Under the pieces are notes generated by a model that was not told the DNA's origin, ran no database searches, and saw only the letters and a list, made by a program, of their open reading frames with translations. This document shows positions 1 to 5,922 of a DNA stretch of 7,944 nt, piece after piece. Location: the NCBI GenBank assembly GCA_023388235.1, contig JAEWGQ010000384.1, positions 1 to 7,944 of the forward strand, written 5' to 3'. The position numbers and the translations under genes are program-made. Positions within the stretch are counted from its first letter, which is position 1. Each line of letters opens with the position of its first letter. This DNA comes from Actinomycetes bacterium. Its GTDB lineage: Bacteria > Actinomycetota > Actinomycetes > Actinomycetales > Cellulomonadaceae.

Positions 1-528
1 CTGGTCGAGCTGGTCCGCGAGTTCCGGCCGCACGTCATCACGACGTACGACCCCACCGGCGGCTACCCGCACCCCGACCACATCATGTGCCACCGGGTGT
101 CGTTCGAGGCGTTCCACGCGGCCGGCGACCCCGAGCGGTACCGGGGCGCCGGCGAGCCGTGGACGCCGCTCAAGCTCTACTACAACCACGGCTTCTCGAT
201 GGCGCGGATCCGCGCCGCGCACGAGGCGCTGCTCGCGCGGGGGCTGGAGTCGCCGTTCGGGGAGTGGGTGGAGTCCCGCGCCGCGCGGGAGATCCCCGAG
301 CGCGAGGTCACGACGCTGATCGACGTCGCCGACCACTTCGACGCCCGCGACGCGGCGCTGCGCGCGCACGCCACGCAGATCGACCCGGAGGGCTTCTTCT
401 TCGCGATGCCCCGGGAGCTCGAGGTCGAGGTCTGGCCCACGGAGGAGTACGAGCTCGCCCAGTCGCGGGTGCCGACGACGCTGCCCGAGGACGACCTGTT
501 CGCCGGCGTGCGGGAGGTGCTGTCGTGA
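1..528 (+). CDS. mca: Mycothiol S-conjugate amidase Mca, C-terminal part (5' end outside window)
   Basis: The frame is open from base 1 to a TGA at 526-528, giving 175 residues of a protein that is normally about 290 long, so roughly the first 115 residues, including the N-terminal zinc ligands, lie off the left edge. Mca is a cytoplasmic zinc amidase of the LmbE/PIG-L family. It cleaves mycothiol S-conjugates of electrophiles and drugs into a mercapturic acid, which is exported, and GlcN-inositol, which is recycled. The visible motif YDPTGGYPHPDH (residues 16-27 of the fragment) holds the Tyr, His and zinc-ligand His that align with Tyr142, His144 and His147 of the sister deacetylase MshB. 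The Pro in GGYPHPDH and the KLYYNHGFS segment favour Mca over MshB. The stop overlaps the GTG of the next gene by 4 bases, which suggests translational coupling. Confidence 0.93.
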   Translation: MVELVREFRPHVITTYDPTGGYPHPDHIMCHRVSFEAFHAAGDPERYRGAGEPWTPLKLYYNHGFSMARIRAAHEALLARGLESPFGEWVESRAAREIPEREVTTLIDVADHFDARDAALRAHATQIDPEGFFFAMPRELEVEVWPTEEYELAQSRVPTTLPEDDLFAGVREVLS

Positions 529-1010
529 GCGCGCTGCTCGCCGTCGCCCACGGGACGCTGCTGCAGGCCGCCGGGGCGCTGGCCGCCGCGACGGAGCCCG
601 CGCCGTCGCCGTCGTCGATCGAGATCCCGCCGGAGGACCAGACGTCGCCCGGGCTGCTCGGCTTCCTCGTGACGTTCGCCGTCGCGGCGGCGGTCATCGC
701 GCTCGGGTTCTCCCTGGTGCGGCACCTGCGGGTCGTGGACCGCAACGCGCGGCGGCTGGAGGCGGAGGATCCGGGGTCGGCCGGTGCGGTGCCTCCGACG
801 GGTGCCGCCGGTGCGGTGCCTCCGACGGGTGCCGCCGGTTCGGAGTCTCCGACGGGTGCTGCCGGTTCGGTGCCTCCGGCGGGAGCCGTCGGTTCGGAGT
901 CTCCGACGGGAACCGCGGGCGCCTCGGGCGGTCCCGCCGCCCCCGATGGTCCCGCCGTGCCCGGCGGTCCCGCCGCCCCGGACGACCCGCCGCCGGCCGC
1001 GCGCCCGTGA
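525..1010 (+). CDS. Small single-pass membrane protein with Pro/Gly/Ala repeat tail (Rv1083 position)
   Basis: This is a 161-residue protein of unknown function. The GTG start at 525 overlaps the mca stop and has a strong ribosome binding site, GGGAGG at 512-517, 7 bases away. Residues 3-22 are mildly hydrophobic, residues 24-42 are Pro/Ser/Glu-rich, and residues 44-65 form a clear membrane segment. This is followed by the basic stretch RHLRVVDRNARR, which by the positive-inside rule puts the C-terminus in the cytoplasm. The tail consists of five 9-residue repeats (86-130) and then three 6-residue Gly-Pro-Ala repeats (135-152), and is probably disordered. The position directly after mca matches Rv1083 of M. 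tuberculosis, a short membrane protein of unknown role; the repeat tail appears to account for the greater length here. It overlaps the next gene by 4 bases. The fact that it is a gene is well supported by frame, ribosome binding site and synteny; its function is not. Confidence 0.82.
   Translation: MSALLAVAHGTLLQAAGALAAATEPAPSPSSIEIPPEDQTSPGLLGFLVTFAVAAAVIALGFSLVRHLRVVDRNARRLEAEDPGSAGAVPPTGAAGAVPPTGAAGSESPTGAAGSVPPAGAVGSESPTGTAGASGGPAAPDGPAVPGGPAAPDDPPPAARP
780..914 (+). repeat. Five tandem 27-bp repeats inside the small membrane protein gene
   Basis: There are five contiguous in-frame 27-base units that encode AGAVPPTGA, AGAVPPTGA, AGSESPTGA, AGSVPPAGA and VGSESPTGT. The first two units are identical at the DNA level. 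The later ones switch between a GAVPP/GSVPP type and a GSESP type. The GSESP units contain the small inverted repeat TCGGA-gtc-TCCGA. Because the period is a multiple of three, copy number can change by slippage without breaking the frame. Confidence 0.9.
927..980 (+). repeat. Three tandem 18-bp repeats encoding Gly-Pro-Ala units
   Basis: Three in-frame 18-base units encode GGPAAP, DGPAVP and GGPAAP, just downstream of the 27-bp array and in the same reading frame. The first and third units differ only at the last base. Together with the 27-bp array this makes nearly all of the tail low-complexity. Confidence 0.75.
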
Positions 1011-1834
1011 CCAGCCCCCCGCCGCCGGAGCGGCCCGCGGTGCGCGTCACCGTGGGCCAGCTGCGGGTGACCGACGACCACGCGGCGAACCGCGAGGTGG
1101 TCCGCCGGGCGTTCGACACCGCGGCGCGCGCCCGCGCGGACCTGCTGGTGCTGCCCGAGTACGCGTCGGGCTTCGACCCGCGCGGGACGGGCCCGGAGCA
1201 CGCCGAGCCCCTGGACGGCCCGTTCGTCACGCTGCTGCGGGAGCAGGCCGCGGGCCGCGGCGTGGCGGTCGTCGCGGGCACGACGCTGCCCGGCAGCCGG
1301 CCGGACCGCGCCGCGAACGCCGTCGTGGCGGTCGGCACGGACGGTGCGCTCGCGGGCGTGTACCGCAAGGTGCACCTGTACGACGCGTTCGGGCACCGGG
1401 AGTCGGACCGCCTCGAGCCCGGCCCGGCGGACGCCGCCCCGCTGACCCTGGACGTCGCGGGCGTGCGGCTCGGCGTGCTGACCTGCTACGACCTGCGGTT
1501 CCCCGAGTCGGCGCGCCGCGCGGTCGACGCCGGGGCCGACGTGCTTGTCGTGCCGGCCGCCTGGGCCGCCGGCCCGCTGAAGGAGCACCACTGGCGGACG
1601 CTGGCGACGGCGCGGGCCATCGAGAACACCGCGGTGGTCGTCGCCGTCGGCCAGGCGGGCCCCGGGGTCACCGGGCACTCGCTCGTCGTCGGGCCGGACG
1701 GCGTCGTCGGGCTGGAGCTGGGCGCCGAGCCGGAGCTGCGGACGGTCGACCTGGACCCGGCCGCGCTCGCGGGGGTGCGGCAGGCCAACCCGTCGCTCGC
1801 GCACCGGCGCTACCGGGTGGTCCCGGGCGCCTGA
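1007..1834 (+). CDS. Carbon-nitrogen hydrolase (Nit1/Nit2-like amidase)
   Basis: This 275-residue protein has the full length of a single-domain nitrilase-superfamily enzyme. The catalytic triad is visible: Glu51 in LPEYASGF, Lys121 in YRKVHLYD and nucleophile Cys160 in LTCYDLRFPES. The CYDLRFPE signature, the KVHLYDAFG loop and the length favour the Nit/omega-amidase branch, which hydrolyses small C-N amides such as deaminated glutathione or alpha-keto-glutaramate, rather than true nitrilases. It is probably cytoplasmic. The GTG at 1007 overlaps the preceding stop by 4 bases but has no clear ribosome binding site. GTG at 1040, with GGAG at 1027-1030, would start the protein as MRVTVGQL and is a credible alternative. 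Its place as third gene after mca hints at a role in thiol or amide clean-up, but the substrate cannot be read from sequence. The family call is firm and the substrate is unknown. Confidence 0.9.
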   Translation: MTSPPPPERPAVRVTVGQLRVTDDHAANREVVRRAFDTAARARADLLVLPEYASGFDPRGTGPEHAEPLDGPFVTLLREQAAGRGVAVVAGTTLPGSRPDRAANAVVAVGTDGALAGVYRKVHLYDAFGHRESDRLEPGPADAAPLTLDVAGVRLGVLTCYDLRFPESARRAVDAGADVLVVPAAWAAGPLKEHHWRTLATARAIENTAVVVAVGQAGPGVTGHSLVVGPDGVVGLELGAEPELRTVDLDPAALAGVRQANPSLAHRRYRVVPGA

Positions 1835-1840
1835 CGCCGG

Positions 1841-2611
1841 TCAGGTGCGCGGCTTGCCCTCGGCGTCGAGGTCGGTGTCGGGCGACGGCCAGAAGGTGCG
1901 CAGCAGCTCCTCCGGGCTGAGCACCTCCTCGGCCTGCTCGACGGGCTGCGCCTCGCCGGCGAGGGCCTTGACCTCCTCGTGGATCCGCTCCATCGAGGCG
2001 TCCAGCGACGACGCGACGTCGGCCGCGAGCTTGAGGGAGTCGGTGAGGTGCCGCGGCACCTGCCGGCCGTACTTGTAGTAGATCTTGTGCTCGAGGCTCG
2101 CCCAGAAGTCCATCGCGATGGTGCGGATCTGGATCTCGACGACGACGTCCTCGACCCGGTCCGAGAGGTACACGGGGACCTGCACGATGAGGTGCAGCGA
2201 CTTGTACCCGTTGCCCTTCGGGTGGGCGATGTAGTCGCGCTCCTCGAGCAGCGTGAGGTCGGACTGGCCCACCAGCATGTCCCGCACCCGGTAGATGTCC
2301 GACACGAACGAGCAGGTGACGCGCACCCCCGCGATGTCGAACATCTCCGCGCGCACCGCCTCGGGCGTCAGCGCGATGCCCTTGCGCCGGCACTTCGCGA
2401 CGATCGACTCGAACGACTTCAGCCGCGACCCGACGTGCTCGACGGGGTTGTAGTTCTGCATGTGGCGGAACTCGTCGCGCAGGATCGAGATCTTGGTCAT
2501 GACCTCGTCGATCCCGAACTTGTACGTCATCGCGAGCCGCCGCATGTCGCGCATCAGCGCGCGCACCTGGGCGGGGTCGGGGACGTCGTGGACGTGAGGC
2601 ACCGCGGTCAT
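1841..2611 (-). CDS. Stand-alone small alarmone synthetase ((p)ppGpp synthetase, RelQ-like)
   Basis: This 256-residue protein transfers pyrophosphate from ATP to GDP or GTP to make (p)ppGpp. A single RelA/SpoT synthetase domain spans about residues 55-185. The G-loop GSRLKSFESIVAK is at 61-73. Asp92 in FDIAGVR and Glu159 in VEIQIRT align with the two catalytic acids of Rel (Asp264 and Glu323 in the S. dysgalactiae enzyme). GNGYKSLH with Tyr136 forms the nucleotide-stacking loop. EERDYIAHPK and DFWASLEHKIYYKY are typical of the RelQ/YjbM type. There is no HD hydrolase, TGS or ACT domain. The acidic C-terminal tail (185-256) resembles the helices through which RelQ proteins oligomerise. ATG at 2611 is the only start that does not run into trhA; the upstream GGTGGTGGG is a weak ribosome binding site, so coupling to trhA (17 bases upstream) is likely. 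Confidence 0.92.
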   Translation of the reverse strand: MTAVPHVHDVPDPAQVRALMRDMRRLAMTYKFGIDEVMTKISILRDEFRHMQNYNPVEHVGSRLKSFESIVAKCRRKGIALTPEAVRAEMFDIAGVRVTCSFVSDIYRVRDMLVGQSDLTLLEERDYIAHPKGNGYKSLHLIVQVPVYLSDRVEDVVVEIQIRTIAMDFWASLEHKIYYKYGRQVPRHLTDSLKLAADVASSLDASMERIHEEVKALAGEAQPVEQAEEVLSPEELLRTFWPSPDTDLDAEGKPRT

Positions 2612-2628
2612 GCCCACCACCGTAGGGC

Positions 2629-3300
2629 TCAGTCGAGGACGGCCAGCGCCACGGCCACGTAGTGGCAGGTGAAGCCGACGACCGTGAGCAGGTGGAAGAT
2701 CTCGTGGAAGCCGAACCACCGGGGGCTGGGGTTGGGGCGCTTGAGCCCGTAGACGACGGCGCCGAGCGTGTACGCCAGGCCGCCGCCGGCGACGAGCCAC
2801 ACGACCGCAGGCCCGCCGTTGTCCGCGCGCCAGAACGTCGGCAGGAACCACACGGCGACCCAGCCGAGCGCGATGTACACCGGGACGTAGACCCACCGCG
2901 GGGCGCCGAGCCACAGCACGCGGGCGAGCATCCCCACGAGGGCCCCGGCCCAGACGATGACGAGCAGCAGCCGGGCGGTGCCGGCCGGCAGCAGGGCCAC
3001 GGCCAGCGGGGTGTACGTGCCGGCGATGACCAGGAAGATGTTGGTGTGGTCGAGCCGGCGCAGGACGCCGGCCACCCGGGGCGACCAGGTGCCGCGGTGG
3101 TAGACGGCGCTGACGCCGAACAGCAGCATCGCGGCCCCGCCGAACACGGCGCAGGCGACGGTCAGCGCGGTCGTCGGCGCGAGGACGACCAGCACGATCG
3201 AGGCGACGGTGACCAGGGGGAACATCCCGGCGTGGATCCAGCCGCGCAGCCGCGGCTTCACGGCGGCGGCGACCTGCTCCGTGGTCTCGCTGACCTTCAC
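2629..3300 (-). CDS. trhA: PAQR-family membrane protein TrhA (hemolysin III)
   Basis: This is a 223-residue protein with seven hydrophobic segments, the normal size for bacterial hemolysin III/PAQR proteins. The presumed metal-site residues of the PAQR/CREST superfamily are all present: Ser64 and His68 in SAVYH, Asp84 in RLDHTN, and His199 and His203 in HEIFH near the end. TrhA-type proteins are linked to membrane fluidity and lipid homeostasis; the 'hemolysin' name is historical and says nothing about virulence here. The GTG start at 3300 is set by an excellent ribosome binding site on the minus strand (GGAAGGAGC, complement of 3307-3315). It is probably the first gene of a two-gene minus-strand operon with the alarmone synthetase. 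Its position next to a divergent Z-prenyl synthase matches Rv1085c/Rv1086. An operator-like tandem palindrome lies about 45-70 bases upstream. Confidence 0.93.
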   Translation of the reverse strand: MKVSETTEQVAAAVKPRLRGWIHAGMFPLVTVASIVLVVLAPTTALTVACAVFGGAAMLLFGVSAVYHRGTWSPRVAGVLRRLDHTNIFLVIAGTYTPLAVALLPAGTARLLLVIVWAGALVGMLARVLWLGAPRWVYVPVYIALGWVAVWFLPTFWRADNGGPAVVWLVAGGGLAYTLGAVVYGLKRPNPSPRWFGFHEIFHLLTVVGFTCHYVAVALAVLD

Positions 3301-3334
3301 GGCGGTGCTCCTTCCGGGGCGGGGGACGCGACGA

Positions 3335-3340
3335 AGCCTA
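3335..3340 (-). promoter_or_regulatory. -10-like box for trhA
   Basis: The minus strand reads TAGGCT, which fits the loose actinobacterial TANNNT -10 pattern, about 35 bases before the trhA start. No convincing -35 is seen; the sequence at that distance falls inside the tandem operator candidate. Confidence 0.35.
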
Positions 3341-3342
3341 AC

Positions 3343-3372
3343 TTACGAATGCGTAGGTTACGGGTCCGTAGG
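3343..3372. promoter_or_regulatory. Tandem palindromic operator candidate, 2 x TTACG-N4-CGTAGG
   Basis: Two exactly adjacent 15-base units, 3343-3357 and 3358-3372, share TTACG-N4-CGTAGG and differ only in the four spacer bases (AATG and GGTC). Each unit contains the perfect inverted repeat TACG-N4-CGTA. The first sits inside a wider imperfect palindrome, TAACTTACG/CGTAGGTTA (3339-3360). This is an A/T-richer island in very GC-rich DNA. A TAGGCT -10-like box for trhA (complement of 3335-3340) abuts it, so a bound repressor would be expected to block trhA. Dimeric repressors of the TetR type often bind sites of this form; the actual regulator is unknown. Confidence 0.6.
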
Positions 3373-3456
3373 TCGTGGTGGACGCAGCGCGCGGGCCTGC
3401 ACGAATCCTCCCCGCGCCGTCCCCGCGACGCTCCGTGGCCCGCGGCGCGCGGGCGG

Positions 3457-3462
3457 TAGCGT
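3457..3462 (+). promoter_or_regulatory. -10-like TAGCGT box for the Z-prenyl synthase gene
   Basis: TAGCGT fits the TANNNT -10 pattern. Transcription would begin near 3469, leaving a leader of about 30 bases before GTG 3500 and excluding the in-frame GTG at 3461 as a start. The same hexamer in a similar GGGCG context occurs before the phoH2 leader at 4340. No good -35 is visible. Confidence 0.4.
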
Positions 3463-3484
3463 GAGCACCGCCATCCGTCCCACC

Positions 3485-3491
3485 GAAGGAG
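3485..3491 (+). promoter_or_regulatory. Ribosome binding site that fixes the Z-prenyl synthase start
   Basis: GAAGGAG lies 8 bases before GTG 3500. The in-frame GTG codons at 3461 and 3491 have no comparable site, and GTG 3491 overlaps this one. This is the main reason for choosing 3500. Confidence 0.75.
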
Positions 3492-3499
3492 TGCCGCGC

Positions 3500-4261
3500 G
3501 TGCGCCTGCCCCACCCGCTGTACGGGCTGTACGAGCGCCGGCTCGCGTCGTCGCTGCCCCGCGACCGGGTCCCGCGGCACGTGGGCGTCATCCTCGACGG
3601 CAACCGGCGCTGGGCGCGCCAGCTCGGCGAGTCCACCGCCACCGGGCACCGCCGCGGGGCCGACCGGATCTCCGACCTGCTGCAGTGGGGCGAGGAGGTC
3701 GGCGTCGAGGTCGTGACGCTGTGGATGCTGTCCACCGACAACCTCACGCGCGACGCCGACGAGCTCGAGGCGCTGCTCGGCATCATCGAGGACTCCGTGC
3801 GGGAGCTCGCCGCGACCCGGCGCTGGCGCCTGCAGGCCGTCGGGTCGCTGGACCTGCTGCCGGAGCGCACCGCCCGGACCCTGCGGGACGCCGAGTCGGC
3901 CACCGCGGACGTCGACGGGCTGCACGTCAACGTCGCCATCGGCTACGGCGGCCGCCGCGAGATCGCCGACGCCGTGCGGTCCTACCTCGCCGAGCGCGCC
4001 GCCGAGGGCGCCTCGCTGGAGGACATCGCCGCGACGTTCGACGTCGAGCACATCGCCGACCACCTGTACACCAAGGGCCAGCCCGACCCCGACCTGGTCA
4101 TCCGCACCTCCGGGGAGCAGCGGCTCGGCGGCTTCATGCTCTGGCAGTCCGTGCACTCGGAGTACTACTTCTGCGAGGCGTACTGGCCGGACTTCCGCCG
4201 CGTGGACTTCCTGCGCGCGGTGCGCGACTACGCCGCCCGCGAGCGCCGCCACGGACGCTGA
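3500..4261 (+). CDS. Isoprenyl transferase, short-chain (Z)-prenyl diphosphate synthase (Rv1086-like)
   Basis: This 253-residue cis-prenyltransferase of the UppS family condenses isopentenyl diphosphate onto an allylic diphosphate with Z geometry. Family motifs are DGNRRWAR with catalytic Asp33, LSTDNLTRD (77-85), [28 protein letters not shown] and [10 protein letters not shown]. The start [15 protein letters not shown], the DGNRRWA variant and the ending resemble M. tuberculosis Rv1086, which makes (2Z,6E)-farnesyl diphosphate as the first step of decaprenyl phosphate synthesis, rather than the long-chain Rv2361c. Met76 occupies the chain-length position that is Ala69 in E. coli UppS and the bulky Leu84 in Rv1086, which supports a short product. 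Start 3500 has a strong ribosome binding site. The frame stays open upstream into trhA, but that part does not look like this family. A full-length UppS function is possible but less likely. Confidence 0.9.
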   Translation: MRLPHPLYGLYERRLASSLPRDRVPRHVGVILDGNRRWARQLGESTATGHRRGADRISDLLQWGEEVGVEVVTLWMLSTDNLTRDADELEALLGIIEDSVRELAATRRWRLQAVGSLDLLPERTARTLRDAESATADVDGLHVNVAIGYGGRREIADAVRSYLAERAAEGASLEDIAATFDVEHIADHLYTKGQPDPDLVIRTSGEQRLGGFMLWQSVHSEYYFCEAYWPDFRRVDFLRAVRDYAARERRHGR

Positions 4262-4283
4262 GGCGACCACCGGGTGAACATCC

Positions 4284-4313
4284 GGCGGCGGGCGCGGCGA
4301 CGCGCGCGCCGCC
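4284..4313 (+). terminator. GC-rich hairpin after the Z-prenyl synthase gene, GCGA loop
   Basis: GGCGGCG (4284-4290) pairs with CGCCGCC (4307-4313), and GCGCG (4292-4296) pairs with CGCGC (4301-4305), with one G-G mismatch between the two stems. The loop is GCGA, a GNRA tetraloop. The 12-base-pair stem begins 22 bases after the stop codon. There is no T-run, as is common for actinobacterial terminators. Confidence 0.55.
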
Positions 4314-4339
4314 TGCGTCGCGCTGTCGGTGCCCGGGCG

Positions 4340-4345
4340 TAGCGT
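4340..4345 (+). promoter_or_regulatory. -10-like TAGCGT box for the phoH2 transcript
   Basis: TAGCGT in the context GGGCGTAGCGTCCGG resembles the box at 3457. It sits after the hairpin at 4284-4313 and about 49 bases before the possible leader ORF, a plausible place for a phoH2 promoter. No clear -35 is seen. Confidence 0.35.
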
Positions 4346-4388
4346 CCGGGACGACGGACGGCACCCGCCGTCCTCGGGAGGCCAGCCC

Positions 4389-4514
4389 ATGGAGCACCTG
4401 CTCCGGGAGGAGGGCCGGTCGTGGCCCTGCACCCGGGCCGGCCGCCCTCGTCCCGTCACCGAGCGCCGGACGCACCCCCGGGGGAGCGGCGCGAGGGGCC
4501 CGATGCGGCGCTGA
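4389..4514 (+). CDS. Possible 41-codon arginine-rich leader ORF upstream of phoH2
   Basis: An ATG at 4389 is preceded by the strong ribosome binding site GGGAGG (4376-4381, 7-base spacing), a better start signal than several full genes here have. The 41-residue product begins [12 protein letters not shown] and contains 11 arginines, mostly in the second half; almost all codons end in G or C. It stops 22 bases before the phoH2 start. I recognise no domain. In mycobacteria a small gene, phoAT, lies directly before phoH2 and its product counters PhoH2 toxicity; this ORF has the equivalent position, but I cannot show sequence similarity. It could also be a regulatory leader or chance. Translation is supported only by the start signal. 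Confidence 0.4.
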   Translation: MEHLLREEGRSWPCTRAGRPRPVTERRTHPRGSGARGPMRR

Positions 4515-4536
4515 ACGGCGCCGGAGGGAGCCTGCC

Positions 4537-5883
4537 GTGGTCAGCAAGCTGGGAACCGCCACCGCCTCGACCGACCAGCCGGAGGGGCGCCGGACGCACG
4601 TCCTCGACACCTCCGTCCTGCTGTCCGACCCGAAGGCGTTCCTGCGGTTCGCCGAGCACGACGTGGTCCTGCCCGTCGTGGTGATCACCGAGCTGGAGGG
4701 CAAGCGGCACCACGCCGAGCTCGGGTACTTCGCGCGGGCCGCGCTGCGGCTGCTCGACGACCTGCGCGTGCAGCACGGCCGCCTGGACGCGCCGCTGCCG
4801 ATCGGCGACCAGGGCGGCACGCTCCGGGTCGAGCTCAACCACACCGACCCCGCCGTCCTGCCCGCGGGCTTCCGGCTGGGCGACAACGACACCCGGATCC
4901 TGTCGGTCGCGGCGAACCTCGCGGCCGAGGGCTGCGACGTCACGGTCGTGTCCAAGGACCTGCCGATGCGCATCAAGGCGTCGGCCATCGGGCTGCGCGC
5001 CGAGGAGTACCGGCACGAGCTCGCGGTGGACTCCGGCTGGACCGGCATGGACACCCTCGACGTCACCGAGCAGCAGATGGCCGACCTGTGGGAGCACGAG
5101 TCGCTGCCGCTGGCGGACGTCGCGGACGCGCCGACCCTGCCCTGTCACACCGGCCTGGTGATCCACAGCCCGCGCGGCTCGGCGCTCGGGCGCGTCACCG
5201 CGGACAAGCACGTGCAGGTGGTGCGCGGCGACCAGGACGTGTTCGGCCTGCACGGCCGCAGCGCCGAGCAGCGGATCGCGATCGACCTGCTGCTGGACGA
5301 GCAGGTCGGCATCGTCTCCCTCGGAGGGCGCGCCGGCACCGGCAAGTCGGCGCTCGCGCTGTGCGCCGGGCTGGAGGCCGTGCTGGAGCGCCGCCAGCAC
5401 CGCAAGGTCATGGTGTTCCGGCCGCTGTACGCGGTGGGCGGCCAGGAGCTCGGCTACCTGCCGGGCAGCGAGGCCGAGAAGATGAACCCCTGGGCGCAGG
5501 CCGTGTTCGACACCCTGGGCGCCGTGGTCAGCCGCGAGGTGGTCGAGGAGGTCATCGACCGCGACCTGCTGGAGGTGCTGCCGCTGACCCACATCCGCGG
5601 GCGCTCGCTGCACGACGCGTACGTCATCGTCGACGAGGCCCAGTCGCTCGAGCGGAACGTGCTGCTCACCGTGCTGTCCCGGATCGGGCAGAGCTCGCGG
5701 GTGGTGCTGACCCACGACGTCGCCCAGCGGGACAACCTGCGCGTCGGCCGGCACGACGGCATCGCCGCGGTGATCGAGGCGCTCAAGGGCCACCCGCTGT
5801 TCGCCCACGTCACGCTCACCCGGTCCGAGCGGTCGCCGGTCGCGGCGCTGGTCACGGAGATGCTCGAGGGCATCGAGCTCTGA
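4537..5883 (+). CDS. phoH2: PhoH2: PIN-domain ribonuclease fused to PhoH ATPase/RNA helicase
   Basis: This 448-residue protein has two domains. The N-terminal PIN nuclease (about 20-160) shows the acidic metal-site residues Asp24 (VLDTSVLL), Glu52 (VITELEGK), Asp116/Asp118 (LGDNDTRI) and Asp141 ([11 protein letters not shown]). The C-terminal PhoH NTPase (about 235-445) shows Walker A GRAGTGKS (264-271), Walker B VIVDEAQ (363-369) and the closing [13 protein letters not shown]. PhoH2 proteins of this layout are described as RNA helicases with sequence-selective RNase activity; all expected catalytic residues are present, so it should be active. Length is close to M. tuberculosis Rv1095 (433). 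The GTG start is chosen for GGAGGGAG at 4523-4530, 6 bases away. The frame is open far upstream, but that part overlaps the prenyl synthase and is not protein-like. Phosphate control, implied by the name, is not visible. Confidence 0.94.
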   Translation: MVSKLGTATASTDQPEGRRTHVLDTSVLLSDPKAFLRFAEHDVVLPVVVITELEGKRHHAELGYFARAALRLLDDLRVQHGRLDAPLPIGDQGGTLRVELNHTDPAVLPAGFRLGDNDTRILSVAANLAAEGCDVTVVSKDLPMRIKASAIGLRAEEYRHELAVDSGWTGMDTLDVTEQQMADLWEHESLPLADVADAPTLPCHTGLVIHSPRGSALGRVTADKHVQVVRGDQDVFGLHGRSAEQRIAIDLLLDEQVGIVSLGGRAGTGKSALALCAGLEAVLERRQHRKVMVFRPLYAVGGQELGYLPGSEAEKMNPWAQAVFDTLGAVVSREVVEEVIDRDLLEVLPLTHIRGRSLHDAYVIVDEAQSLERNVLLTVLSRIGQSSRVVLTHDVAQRDNLRVGRHDGIAAVIEALKGHPLFAHVTLTRSERSPVAALVTEMLEGIEL

Positions 5884-5885
5884 CG

Positions 5886-5922
5886 CGGGCGGTCCGCGTC
5901 CCGTCCGGGCGGTCCGCGTCCC
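5886..5922 (+). repeat. Tandem 17-bp direct repeat after phoH2
   Basis: CGGGCGGTCCGCGTCCC occurs perfectly at 5886-5902 and again at 5906-5922, a 20-base period. The second copy is the left arm of the hairpin at 5906-5945, and the first copy could pair with the same right arm instead. Confidence 0.85.

Noticed and set aside
780..980. CRISPR array
   Set aside because: The repeats abut without spacers, have periods of 27 and 18, and stay in the reading frame of a membrane protein.
308..1804. A 498-codon minus-strand frame over mca, the membrane protein and the hydrolase
   Set aside because: The product is Arg/Gly/Pro filler, and the plus strand carries recognisable Mca and nitrilase motifs here.
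2612..2914. N-terminal extension of the alarmone synthetase into trhA
   Set aside because: It would overlap trhA by about 100 codons in another frame with low-complexity sequence. ATG 2611 gives a normal RelQ-like N-terminus.
2629..3300. Hemolysin or virulence factor
   Set aside because: The family name is historical; the protein has the PAQR/TrhA layout, widespread in harmless bacteria.
3209..3499. N-terminal extension of the Z-prenyl synthase to the start of its open frame
   Set aside because: The extension overlaps trhA, crosses the operator and the -10-like box, and does not resemble the family. GTG 3500 has the good ribosome binding site.
3685..4536. N-terminal extension of phoH2
   Set aside because: The frame is open but lies within the prenyl synthase gene and encodes Arg/Pro/Ala filler. 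GTG 4537 has GGAGGGAG at the right distance and places the PIN domain near the N-terminus.
4456..5808. A 450-codon minus-strand frame over phoH2
   Set aside because: No motif is seen, and the PIN and Walker motifs on the plus strand account for the sequence.
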